Shown here one piece after another: positions 8,782-16,961 of a stretch of DNA of 64,000 nucleotides. Below the pieces are notes generated by a model, which saw nothing but the letters and a program-made list of their open reading frames with translations, did no database searches and was not told the origin of the DNA. Position numbers and translations under genes: made by a program. The stretch's first letter is position 1. Each line of letters begins with the position of its first letter. Location of the stretch: positions 1 through 64,000 of the forward strand of contig JAGIBN010000002.1 of assembly GCA_017744315.1 (NCBI GenBank). Direction: 5' to 3'. The stretch comes from Porphyrobacter sp. GTDB taxonomy: Bacteria; Pseudomonadota; Alphaproteobacteria; Sphingomonadales; Sphingomonadaceae.

Positions 8782-9460
8782 GCCGCGCCGCGTCCTGCTT
8801 GCCGGTGCTTCGGGCCTGATCGGCAACTGCGTGATGGACGCTTCGAAGGATGAGGCCTGGCTTCGCGTTGTTGCACTTGCGCGGCGCGAGGCACCGATGC
8901 CGCGCGGGGCCCGCATGGAAATGCTTGTGGCTCAACCCGAAGAGTGGCCGAACGTCGTGGCCGCCATTGCGCCGAACGCGATGATCTGTGCGATCGGAAC
9001 GACGAGGAAGCAGGCAGGCAGCGAGGAAGCTTTCCGGGCCGTCGATCACGATCTCGTGCTGTCGCTGGCCAGGGCGGCGCGAGAGGCGAACGTCGAGAAT
9101 TTCGTGCTGGTATCCTCGGTGGGTGCCAACCCCAATGCCAAGGCCTTCTACATGCGCGTGAAGGGCGAAGTGGAGGCGGCCGTGGGCAAGCTTCGCTTCC
9201 GCCGGCTGGACATTCTGCGCCCCGGCCTGTTGCGTGGGAAACGCCAGGGCGAGACGCGCCCGCTGGAGCGTTTGGCAATGCTGGCCGCTCCGCTGACGGA
9301 TTTGTTCCTGCTCGGCGACAAGGCGCGCTATCGCTCGATCGACGCGCGGGCCGTTGCCGCTGCAGCGATTCAATGTTCGCGCGAAAAGGCAGCAGGGCAG
9401 TTCGTACACGAACACGCCGCAATTCTGCGCCAGGCGCGCCGGCTGGAAGGCGTCGCCTAG
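8774..9460 (+). CDS. Atypical SDR / NAD(P)-binding protein, TIP30-like
   Basis: 228 residues starting at ATG 8774 inside the end of dgt. The N-terminus has the nucleotide-binding motif LLAGASGLIG. Further on come LVSSVGANPNAKAFYMRVKGEVE, with the SSVGA and YxxxK pattern of atypical short-chain dehydrogenases of the HTATIP2/TIP30 and YbjT type, and LDILRPGLLRG. It is a probable NAD(P)H-binding reductase or regulator; the substrate is unknown. Translational coupling with dgt suggests co-expression, but a shared function is only a guess. Confidence 0.82.
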   Translation: MSEPRRVLLAGASGLIGNCVMDASKDEAWLRVVALARREAPMPRGARMEMLVAQPEEWPNVVAAIAPNAMICAIGTTRKQAGSEEAFRAVDHDLVLSLARAAREANVENFVLVSSVGANPNAKAFYMRVKGEVEAAVGKLRFRRLDILRPGLLRGKRQGETRPLERLAMLAAPLTDLFLLGDKARYRSIDARAVAAAAIQCSREKAAGQFVHEHAAILRQARRLEGVA

Positions 9461-9473
9461 CCCGCACAGGAAA

Positions 9474-9501
9474 GCGCCCGCCGGATTTCTCCGACGGGCG
9501 C
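9474..9501. terminator. Hairpin between convergent genes
   Basis: GCGCCCGCCGG and CCGACGGGCGC form an 11-bp stem with one mismatch and loop ATTTCT. It lies between the SDR gene (+) and the entericidin-like gene (-), so it could stop both transcripts. No clear T run follows. Confidence 0.6.
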
Positions 9502-9526
9502 CTTGCGACCCTCAGGCCACCTGAGA

Positions 9527-9655
9527 TCAGATCTCTTTGTCCGCCGCCTCGCCGACGGACTCAATGTCCTGACCGGCACCCTTCACGGTGTTGCAGGCGG
9601 CCACCGAGAGGGAAAAGGCAGCGAGGCCCAGGGCAAGAATTACCTTGCGAAACAT
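9527..9655 (-). CDS. Entericidin-family small lipoprotein
   Basis: A 42-residue protein from ATG 9655, with AGGAG nine bases upstream. A short signal segment (MFRKVILALGLAAFSLSVAAC) ends in the lipobox VAAC with the lipidated Cys at 21. The mature peptide reads CNTVKGAGQDIESVGEAADK, the signature of entericidin A/B-like lipopeptides. Entericidins are small membrane lipoproteins first described as a toxin/antidote pair in enterobacteria; in alphaproteobacteria they occur singly and their role is unclear. It stands alone, convergent to the dgt operon. Confidence 0.88.
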   Translation of the reverse strand: MFRKVILALGLAAFSLSVAACNTVKGAGQDIESVGEAADKEI

Positions 9656-9713
9656 ATCCCAACTCCTTCTCAAAGCTATCGCTTCTCCAAGGGACCTAAC
9701 CCCCCGTTCCGCC

Positions 9714-10628
9714 TTATGTTCCCTCTAAAGGGGCGGTCTCGCGCCGGAGGGTTCTGGCGAAGCGGTGTTCACGCCAGGCAATGATCAAGCCCGCGGCGAC
9801 GATCAGCGGTGCGCCGAACCAGGTGCTGGCAGGAGGAAGCATGCCGAACAGCAGCGCTCCATAAAGCGTCGCCCAGAACAGCGCCGAATAGTCCATCACG
9901 ATCACGCTCGCGACCGGGCCAAAGCGCAAGGCGGCGGTCAGCAGCAGTTGGCCGACGAGTCCGGTCACGCCGATACCCGCCAAGAGCAGCCACTCGGTGG
10001 AATCGTGGCTGGTCATGACGAAGGGCAGGGCGACAGCCGTCAGCGGAGCGCTGAACAGGGCGAAGTAGAACACGATCGTCAGCGGCTTATCAGTCTTGTT
10101 GAGGTCGGCGATCTGGATCGAAATCAGCGCGATCATGAACGCCGCGCCCAGGCCCACCAGCGCGCCGTAGAGCGGGAAGTGGCCGCTCCCCGGTTGCGCG
10201 ATTATGACGATGCCGATGAAGCCCAGAGCCACCGCTGACCAGCGCCAGAGCCCGACCTTCTCCTTGAGCAGGACGATTGAGAGCAACACCGCCCAGATCG
10301 GTACGGTGAAATTGAGCGTGGTTGCCTCGGCGAGCGGAAGGATGATGACCGCCCCGAAGTTCAGCACCATGCCGATGGTTCCGTAGAGCCCCCGGCGGAA
10401 ATGAACCCAGGGCCGCTGGGTCGCCAGGCTGCCGATACCGGTCGTCGCCCAGACCCAGGCGAGCATGACCGGGATGGTGAGGAACTGGCGCCAGAACATG
10501 ATCTCTAGAAGGTGCACGCCGCGCTCGGCTGCCAGCTTGATCAGCGCGGACATTGTCGCCAGCCCGGCCACGGCGCCGAGACGGATCAGCAGGGCGAGCA
10601 GGGGACGATGGGCAGGGGCAGCGTGCAT
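9714..10628 (-). CDS. EamA/DMT-superfamily membrane transporter
   Basis: 304 residues from ATG 10628, preceded by AAGGCGGAAGG. About ten hydrophobic helices are arranged as two EamA repeats; the first contains the conserved LPLAEATTLNFTVPIWAVLLSIVLLKEKVG stretch in which the Glu after ALA/LPLA is typical. The family exports metabolites or amino acids across the inner membrane; the substrate here is unknown. The longer open frame upstream of 10628 is Arg-rich and unlikely to be translated. A second EamA gene is at 16962. Confidence 0.9.
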   Translation of the reverse strand: MHAAPAHRPLLALLIRLGAVAGLATMSALIKLAAERGVHLLEIMFWRQFLTIPVMLAWVWATTGIGSLATQRPWVHFRRGLYGTIGMVLNFGAVIILPLAEATTLNFTVPIWAVLLSIVLLKEKVGLWRWSAVALGFIGIVIIAQPGSGHFPLYGALVGLGAAFMIALISIQIADLNKTDKPLTIVFYFALFSAPLTAVALPFVMTSHDSTEWLLLAGIGVTGLVGQLLLTAALRFGPVASVIVMDYSALFWATLYGALLFGMLPPASTWFGAPLIVAAGLIIAWREHRFARTLRRETAPLEGT

Positions 10629-10703
10629 CGCCTTCCGCCTTAGGACCATACGGCCACCGATCAAGCGTTGCCGACGCCCGATGTCCCGGCCATATCGCGC
10701 GCG

Positions 10704-10934
10704 ATGCACGAGCCTGAATTCCTGCTGTTCGCCAGCGATGCGACGCTCATGGGGCTGGCGGGCGGGGCTCTTCTGCTCGTGGCGCTGGTGGCCATGGTGG
10801 CCGAACGACGGCGGCAGCGGCGCAAGAAGGTCGACGCGGTCGGCTGCATGCCGTGGACCACGTTATTTTTTCTGTGCTTTTTCCCCGGCGCGATCCTGAT
10901 GTGGATGGCGCTCAAAGGGTGGTTGGCGGGTTAG
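10704..10934 (+). CDS. Small two-helix membrane protein, unknown
   Basis: 76 residues from ATG 10704 (an in-frame TTG at 10668 would add 12). Helix one is about 13-33 (LMGLAGGALLLVALVAMVA), followed by a highly basic loop (ERRRQRRKKVD), and helix two is about 53-70 (TLFFLCFFPGAILMWMAL). No family is recognised. It is divergent from the EamA gene and convergent with cpaF across a hairpin repeat. No good ribosome binding site precedes either start, so the call rests on the membrane-protein pattern and open frame. Confidence 0.5.
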   Translation: MHEPEFLLFASDATLMGLAGGALLLVALVAMVAERRRQRRKKVDAVGCMPWTTLFFLCFFPGAILMWMALKGWLAG

Positions 10935-10940
10935 CCAAAC

Positions 10941-10965
10941 TCTCCCCGAGACAAGCTCGGGGAGA
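10941..10965. terminator. CTCCCCGAG palindrome between convergent genes
   Basis: A perfect 10-bp stem, TCTCCCCGAG and CTCGGGGAGA, with loop ACAAG. It sits between the small membrane protein (+) and cpaF (-), so it probably serves as a bidirectional terminator. It belongs to the dispersed repeat family of the window. Confidence 0.75.
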
Positions 10966-10973
10966 ATTGGATC

Positions 10974-12503
10974 TTACAGGCAAGCCTCGAGATAGGCCTG
11001 GTCGAACCCGAACTGACGGGCTTTCTCCAGAGTATACGGACGCAGGCCCGAGGCGCGGAATTCGCCGATGATCTTTCCGTCCTCGCTCTCGTCGAGATAT
11101 TCGAACCCGAACAGCTCCTGGGTGACGATCACGTCGCCTTCCATGCCGATCACCTCGGTGATGTTGGTCGTGCGGCGCGAACCGTCGCGAAGGCGCTTCA
11201 CCTGCACGATCAAGTCGACCGATTCCGCGATCTGGCGGCTGATGGCTTCCTTCGGGATCTTGATGTCGCCCATCAGGATCATGTTTTCCATACGGCCGAG
11301 GCACTCACGCGGGCTGTTGGCGTGGAGCGTACACATCGAGCCGTCGTGACCGGTGTTCATGGCGGCGAGCAAGTCGAAACACTCGGCGCCACGAATTTCG
11401 CCCAGGATGATGCGGTCAGGGCGCATACGCAGGGCGTTCTTCACGAGGTCGCCAATGGTAATGGCGCCCTGGCCTTCGAGGTTCGGCGGGCGGGTTTCGA
11501 GCGGCAGCCAGTGCGGCTGCTGCAGGCGAAGTTCGGCCGCGTCTTCGATCGTCAGCACGCGCTCACCCGGGTCGATCATCTTCGACAGGGCGTTGAGCAT
11601 GGTGGTCTTACCCGAACCGGTACCGCCCGAGATGACGATGTTCATGCGGCAGGCACCCGCGATCTTGAGCGCGGTGGCCATCTTCTCGCTCATCGAACCG
11701 AAGTCCTTGAGCATGTCGATCGTGATCGGCTTCTCGGAGAACTTACGAATCGAGATCGCGGTACCGCGCAGTGACAGCGGCGGCACGATCACGTTGACGC
11801 GGCTGCCGTCCTTGAGGCGGGCGTCGGCCAGCGGCGTAGTCTGGTCGACGCGGCGGCCGACCTGGTTCACGATGCGCTGGGCGATCTGGAACAAGTGCGC
11901 TTCGTCGCGGAACTGGATCGGCGCGATCTGCAGCTTGCCCTTCTTTTCGATGTAGGTCTGCAGCGGCCCGTTGACCATGATATCGGACACGTCCGGATCG
12001 CCGAGCAGTTCTTCGAGCGGGCCGAAACCGAGCAGTTCGTCGATCAGCACCTTTTCCAGCGCGAACTGTTCGCGGCGGTTCAGGGTGACCTTGAGCTCGG
12101 TCAGGACCTCCATGATGATCGGGCGGAATTCTTCCGACAACTCATCCTTGGACAGCGTCGCGGCCGCTTCCGGATCGACGCGCTCGAGCAGGCGAGGAAG
12201 CACCTGTTCCTTGATCTTGTGGACCGACGCTTCGAAGCCGCCAACCTCCGAGGTGACGGAGCCGCCGGCAGCGTTGGCGCGATCGGCCAGGCGCGACATT
12301 GCGTCGTCACGGTTCGGGCCGCCGCCGGAGGGTGCAGCTGTCTCTGCGCCAGGAATGTCGTTAGGGACGGCGGGGAATTGCTGACCACCACCGGGCTCGC
12401 GCGGTGCCGCGCCGCCGCCCTTCATGGGCCTCGCCACGCCGAAACTCGGACGAGCTCCGGGGCTCATTCCAGCAACCCCGTTTTTCCGGCCGAAAGCGCT
12501 CAT
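10974..12503 (-). CDS. cpaF: CpaF/TadA-family secretion ATPase
   Basis: 509 residues from ATG 12503, chosen because AAAGGA lies eight bases upstream. CpaF is the hexameric ATPase that powers Flp/tight-adherence pilus assembly. The N-terminal 90 residues are low-complexity Gly/Pro-rich. After them come the helical N-domain, GDPDVSDIMVNGP, the Walker A segment ISGGTGSGKTTMLNAL, a Walker B region VLTIEDAAEL, and HDGSMCTLHANSPRECL. No tadB, tadC or other cpa genes are adjacent, so the rest of the pilus cluster must be elsewhere or absent. The N-terminus shares a pattern with the TM2 protein at 51250. Confidence 0.93.
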   Translation of the reverse strand: MSAFGRKNGVAGMSPGARPSFGVARPMKGGGAAPREPGGGQQFPAVPNDIPGAETAAPSGGGPNRDDAMSRLADRANAAGGSVTSEVGGFEASVHKIKEQVLPRLLERVDPEAAATLSKDELSEEFRPIIMEVLTELKVTLNRREQFALEKVLIDELLGFGPLEELLGDPDVSDIMVNGPLQTYIEKKGKLQIAPIQFRDEAHLFQIAQRIVNQVGRRVDQTTPLADARLKDGSRVNVIVPPLSLRGTAISIRKFSEKPITIDMLKDFGSMSEKMATALKIAGACRMNIVISGGTGSGKTTMLNALSKMIDPGERVLTIEDAAELRLQQPHWLPLETRPPNLEGQGAITIGDLVKNALRMRPDRIILGEIRGAECFDLLAAMNTGHDGSMCTLHANSPRECLGRMENMILMGDIKIPKEAISRQIAESVDLIVQVKRLRDGSRRTTNITEVIGMEGDVIVTQELFGFEYLDESEDGKIIGEFRASGLRPYTLEKARQFGFDQAYLEACL

Positions 12504-12661
12504 TCCAATTCCTTTTTCGCTCATGCGTAGCATCGGCTCAGGGAGCCATAGGCATGGTCTAGCGAGGAACCGTTGAGGCTTTACTAACCACGAGGAAAGA
12601 GTTCGGCAGACGGTATCACTTGGTTAACGATCTCTTGCTAACGCCGCCTGCGGAGGTGCTC

Positions 12662-13306
12662 ATGTCGACTATGAAGCGGGCCTATGTGGGGGCAATGAGA
12701 GGGGTCCTGAACACGGGAAACCTCGCGTGGCTCGAACAGAGCGGACGCGAAGCAGAACCCTTTGGCTGGAAGCGTTGGGCTGCATCGCTGCTCGCAATCC
12801 ACGACGTGAAACGCATGGTGGAGCTCGACCTTCCGTGGTGGAACGTGGCCGCGACGCGAGAGGTTGAGACCTTCCTGGCAGTGCACCCCAATGCACGAGT
12901 TTTCGAGTATGGGGCAGGGGCCAGCAGCGCTTGGCTCGCTGCTCGGTCGGGCGAACTCGTATCGGTCGAGCATGACGCCGGCTGGCACGTCCTGATTTCG
13001 CCGCTCATCGGCACGTTTTCAAATGCGGTCGTATGGCACCGTGATCTGGCGGGTGAGGGGTACATCGGAGCGATCGGCGAGGCAGGGGGCTTGTTCGATC
13101 TCATCGTGATCGACGGGCGACGCAGGGTCGAATGTCTTGCGCGCGCCATCCCGCACCTGAAACCGGGCGGAATAATCCTGTTCGACGATTCCGGACGCAA
13201 GCGTTACCGCGCCGACATCGAGCGCTGTGGACTGCGGGAGCAGCACTATTTCGGCCGGTCCTATTGCGTGCCCTATCCCGACCACACCAGCGTCCTTCAT
13301 GGCTGA
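12662..13306 (+). CDS. Class I SAM-dependent methyltransferase-like protein
   Basis: 214 residues from ATG 12662, which has GGAGG six bases upstream; an upstream TTG is less likely. The Rossmann signature VFEYGAGASSAWLA is followed by an acidic strand end (LVSVEHDAGWH), LIVIDGRRRVECL and LKPGGIILFDDSG, the order of motifs I to VI in class I methyltransferases. The substrate is unknown. It overlaps the following flippase-like gene by eight bases and lies beside glycosyltransferases, suggesting action on a lipid or glycan. Confidence 0.78.
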   Translation: MSTMKRAYVGAMRGVLNTGNLAWLEQSGREAEPFGWKRWAASLLAIHDVKRMVELDLPWWNVAATREVETFLAVHPNARVFEYGAGASSAWLAARSGELVSVEHDAGWHVLISPLIGTFSNAVVWHRDLAGEGYIGAIGEAGGLFDLIVIDGRRRVECLARAIPHLKPGGIILFDDSGRKRYRADIERCGLREQHYFGRSYCVPYPDHTSVLHG

Positions 13307-14150
13307 GACAGCGGCCACGCTGAACCGTCCAGCGGTTCGCGCGACGATAAAGTGGGGCGGTGCAATCCTTCTGGCGGCCAGTTTCGCCTTTATCGGCGAG
13401 CGCTTCTGGCGGTTGGACTGGTCATCCCTTCAGCCGCATTTGTCTGGCGCATTTCTTCTGGCGATCGCCGGCGCGGGACTTCTGTTTGGGCTGGCCGATC
13501 ACGCGCTAGCGCAAGCGTGGCGGACCTTGGCGGATCCCGAGCGCTCCCTGCACAGCCGTACAGCAACGAGCATCTACGGTCGGGGCGTGTTGATGAAATA
13601 TCTTCCCGGATCGGTGTTTCAGTACCTTGGTCGCCAGGTAGGCGGGGCGACCGCTGGCCTTGAGCACGGACGGATGGCCCGCTCCAGCGTGACCGAAGTC
13701 TTGCTGCACCTGGTCGCGAGCTTCTCGGTTGCGGTAGTCTGCCTACTCCTGGACATGGCGCCGATCGTGGCGCTCACGGTTGCGGGGGCGATGGGCATAG
13801 CGGCTTATAGTTCACGCCGATCATTGGTGACGTCGCTCGTTTGGCAGTTTGCTGCGTTTTTCGGCTTCGCTCTGGCGGCGGTACTGATCGGCGCGACTGT
13901 CTTGCCCGCGGGGAGCAGCCTATTCCATTTCGCAGGACTATTCTTGCTGGCCTGGCTCGCTGGCTTTGTGGTTCCGATCGCGCCCGGTGGAATAGGCGTG
14001 CGCGAGGCAGCCTTGCTGGCACTGGCCGGCGCTCACCTGCCCGCTGCCAATCTCCTGGCGGCCGTCCTGGCCCTGCGCCTTGCCTCGATCGGCGGCGATC
14101 TGGCCTACGGTCTTATTGCCTTGTCGCGAAACAAGGTCAGTAGTCTGTGA
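13299..14150 (+). CDS. Lysylphosphatidylglycerol synthetase TM-domain-like (UPF0104) membrane protein
   Basis: 283 residues from ATG 13299, overlapping the methyltransferase stop. Seven to eight hydrophobic segments are visible. The sequences RGVLMKYLPGSVFQYLGRQV and FVVPIAPGGIGVREAALLAL match the conserved PG-G-REA motif of the LPG-synthase TM domain/AglD-like family, which includes lipid flippases and accessory proteins for glycosylation. There is no catalytic aminoacyl-transferase domain. The 3' end overlaps the convergent glycosyltransferase gene by 14 bases. Confidence 0.8.
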   Translation: MAETAATLNRPAVRATIKWGGAILLAASFAFIGERFWRLDWSSLQPHLSGAFLLAIAGAGLLFGLADHALAQAWRTLADPERSLHSRTATSIYGRGVLMKYLPGSVFQYLGRQVGGATAGLEHGRMARSSVTEVLLHLVASFSVAVVCLLLDMAPIVALTVAGAMGIAAYSSRRSLVTSLVWQFAAFFGFALAAVLIGATVLPAGSSLFHFAGLFLLAWLAGFVVPIAPGGIGVREAALLALAGAHLPAANLLAAVLALRLASIGGDLAYGLIALSRNKVSSL

Positions 14151-15792
14151 AAAGTCTTTCCTCAGGCCATGGGAATGACGGACGCGGGAGGTGATCTCCC
14201 CAGCGCAGAGTTACCGGGTGGTTCCTGCCCTGCGTGACGCGGATCGGACCGCGCTTGAGCAGCAGTGTGTCGCCCGGCAAATAGGTCTTCCCTTCAAGCG
14301 AGATCGGCCCGCCTTCGACAGTGTAGGTGCCGGGAACGGAGATTTCGATCATCAATGGCGAACTTCCTTCCCGGATCTGCTTTCCCGCGACGTAGACGTA
14401 GCCCCAATGCGGGACGTAGTTCTCGCGCAAGGTTCGTGCATCTTGAGGGAGCAAGTGCGCGTCGACTCCAGTGTCATAAAACACGTTCTGCAAAGATACG
14501 ACGTTCGTGATGAGTAGTGGAACGGTTTCGATTCTCATTTCTTGGCTGTATACCGGAATGCCAGCTTCCCGATAAACCTCAAGACCCCAGCCACTGGCAA
14601 AGTGATTACGGACACGGGGAAACTCACTGGCCATTCCGCTATTGTCGATATACGCAACGGGGGCCGAAAATATTTGATGTATACCGTTTTGTACGGCGCG
14701 TTGACGCGGCAGGACATTTCTATCCTCCACCAGCGACAAAATTACCGCGTTCAAGAGAAGCAGCAAGCCCAGCGTGAGCGCACCGTAGCGTCGCGAGAGG
14801 AGCTCAATCGCCGGCGCCGCTGCGATAATTGCTGGGGGAAGAATGAACCCGAAATGATAGGGAAAGGCGTTTCGGTAAATTGCCACCGTGAGAAGCGGAG
14901 CCAGCAGACAGAGCGCCAAGAGACGCTCCTTGGCGTCGCGATCGCGCGCGAAATTTAGCCACAGGGTCATCAAGATCGTGACCGTCAGTATGGGAGCCAT
15001 GAGCGCCTGTTTCAGCAAGTATCCGCCCAGCGGAAAAAGCTCTGCGACGAACATTCGATCGATGGACGCTCGCCCCAGTTCGCCTATGTCGTGCAATCGT
15101 CCGCCGAGGCCGGATTGCGGCAACCACGGAGCCGCCAGGAGGAAAAGCGTTCCGGCGATGCCAATCGTCGCCGTGGCTGCCACCACTGTCCAACGCTGAC
15201 GCGGCTTCTCCAGGCGATACAGCGCCGCGCCCAGAAAGGCCGGAGCCCATAGCACGGACTTTATTGTGGAGAGGAATGCGAGTCCCAGTAGCAGCGTGAC
15301 AAGGATCAGGACCGAGGGGCGAAGCGGTTTGCTTAGGCTGATCCAAAGCGCGACCGTCAGGAAGGCACACGCGATCATATCGGCACGGAGGGCGAAACCC
15401 TGCGAAAAGACATATCCGCCAGTGACGTAAACCAGTCCGCAAAGCACAGCACTCTCGCGACTGGCAAATTGACGAGCAGCGGCGACGATGGCCGCTATGG
15501 TTGCCAGTTCGAACGGGAGGATAAGGAAGCGGATGATCTGAATGTGGGTGATGCTGTCGCCGGGCAGCGATGGCACCCAAGAATACAGATAGATATAAGG
15601 GACCTGTAGCCAGTCGATCGGGCGATCCAGCAGCTGCTGATGGATCCGGCTGAAATGAAAAAATTCGTCCCAATTCACGCTTTTAGAGAAGACCAGCTCG
15701 ATCTGTAGAAGGACCACAAGCCCGAGTAATCCCACCAGCGCCATCAGGCGACCGGGACGGAACGCAGGGGTCGCCAGGGAAATTGCTGTCAC
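14137..15792 (-). CDS. GT39-type membrane glycosyltransferase
   Basis: 551 residues from ATG 15792, overlapping the upstream GT2 gene by four bases. The N-terminal 380 residues contain about ten hydrophobic helices; early Asp/Glu in KSVNWDEFFHFSRI resembles the acidic motif of GT39/ArnT-like enzymes that use polyprenyl-phosphate sugars. The C-terminal 170 residues are soluble and beta-rich (GTYTVEGGPISLEGKTYLPGD). Such enzymes transfer a sugar on the periplasmic face. With the adjacent polyprenyl-type GT2 this forms a plausible donor-and-transferase pair. Acceptor and sugar are unknown. Confidence 0.75.
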   Translation of the reverse strand: MTAISLATPAFRPGRLMALVGLLGLVVLLQIELVFSKSVNWDEFFHFSRIHQQLLDRPIDWLQVPYIYLYSWVPSLPGDSITHIQIIRFLILPFELATIAAIVAAARQFASRESAVLCGLVYVTGGYVFSQGFALRADMIACAFLTVALWISLSKPLRPSVLILVTLLLGLAFLSTIKSVLWAPAFLGAALYRLEKPRQRWTVVAATATIGIAGTLFLLAAPWLPQSGLGGRLHDIGELGRASIDRMFVAELFPLGGYLLKQALMAPILTVTILMTLWLNFARDRDAKERLLALCLLAPLLTVAIYRNAFPYHFGFILPPAIIAAAPAIELLSRRYGALTLGLLLLLNAVILSLVEDRNVLPRQRAVQNGIHQIFSAPVAYIDNSGMASEFPRVRNHFASGWGLEVYREAGIPVYSQEMRIETVPLLITNVVSLQNVFYDTGVDAHLLPQDARTLRENYVPHWGYVYVAGKQIREGSSPLMIEISVPGTYTVEGGPISLEGKTYLPGDTLLLKRGPIRVTQGRNHPVTLRWGDHLPRPSFPWPEERLFTDY

Positions 15793-16805
15793 GCCACGTC
15801 CTTGCGGTCCGATCGGAATGGCTGTGCCGATGAGATGTCGGAATTCCTTTGCATCGCTGCGTCCAGCCGATCCTCGATCTGACGAAGGCGTACGAGGTTC
15901 GCTTCCAGCAGTTTGCGATTGGAGCCGATCAGATCCGCGATCATGCCGAGAATCGCCACAAGTGTGCCAAGGACCAGCAGCGCGCCGCCCAGCACGAGCG
16001 ATTGAACATGCCCTTCGCCAGCTCCGGCTGTCCAGAACCAGAGAAAGCGGATGATCGGCAGAAGGCCTACCGCCGCGATAAACAGGCCCACGGTCATGAA
16101 AGCACGAAGGGGATTATGTGTGGCGTACGCGCGTAGCATCGTCACGCCGGTGTTAGCGATAAACCGCGGAATTGATTTGAATAACCTCGACGGGCGCTCA
16201 GTCCGGTTGGTGCGGATCGGCATGCTTTTGATGGCCATTCGCTTACGGCCAGCCTGGATCAGCATATCCGTGGTGTAGCTAAATTCCGTCGTGATATTGA
16301 TGCGTTGTGCCGCATCGCGACTGATCGCTCGAAAACCGCTCACGGCGTCGGGTACCGCCGCGCCTGCCAGCCGTTGGACTACTGCGCTGCCGAGGCGTTG
16401 GAGCAGGCGCTTGAATGGAGAAAAGTGGGCGTTGCCTGCGACGCCACGGTCGCCCACCACGATGTCGGCCTCGCCCGAAAGTACCGGGGCCACTAACAGC
16501 GCGATGTCGCCGCCTTCGTATTGACCGTCCGCGTCGGTGTTGACGATAATATCCGCGCCCGCCGCGAGCGCGGCTTCGATTCCGCTGCGGAAAGCAGCGG
16601 CTAGTCCACGATTCCGTCGGTGGCGGACGATATGGTGTACGCCCCAGAGCCGAGCGATTTCGGATGTGCCATCCGTGCTGCCGTCGTCGATGACGAGAAA
16701 CTCGATTTCGTCGATCCCCTCGATCCGGCGAGGTAACGCCGCGAGCGTCGCCGGCAAGGCTTCGGCCTCATTCAAACAGGGAATCTGGATGACCAGCTTT
16801 GTCAT
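15789..16805 (-). CDS. GT2-family glycosyltransferase with C-terminal membrane helices
   Basis: 338 residues. The GT-A fold is clear: IQIPCLNEAEALPATL, EFLVIDDGSTDGTSEIA and the metal-binding DAD at 91-93 (NTDADGQYEGGD). Two C-terminal membrane helices lie at about 240-264 and 275-296, followed by a charged helix (SNRKLLEANLVRLRQIEDRLDAA). This layout fits the DPM1/GtrB-like group that loads a sugar onto polyprenyl phosphate. Its stop overlaps the start of the GT39-type gene, which would use the product. Confidence 0.88.
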   Translation of the reverse strand: MTKLVIQIPCLNEAEALPATLAALPRRIEGIDEIEFLVIDDGSTDGTSEIARLWGVHHIVRHRRNRGLAAAFRSGIEAALAAGADIIVNTDADGQYEGGDIALLVAPVLSGEADIVVGDRGVAGNAHFSPFKRLLQRLGSAVVQRLAGAAVPDAVSGFRAISRDAAQRINITTEFSYTTDMLIQAGRKRMAIKSMPIRTNRTERPSRLFKSIPRFIANTGVTMLRAYATHNPLRAFMTVGLFIAAVGLLPIIRFLWFWTAGAGEGHVQSLVLGGALLVLGTLVAILGMIADLIGSNRKLLEANLVRLRQIEDRLDAAMQRNSDISSAQPFRSDRKDVA

Positions 16806-16961
16806 GATGCTCCCGAACGGGCAGGTCGCTATGGCCCGTGAAGCACTTCATTAAGCATGCTGATTTAACGATCGGTAAAGTTTGCGGGCCGCCATTGCTC
16901 TGAACTGAAGCCGACCTTATGCGGCTTGTGTTGCCGTAGGCTAAGGGGCGCATCGCTTAAC

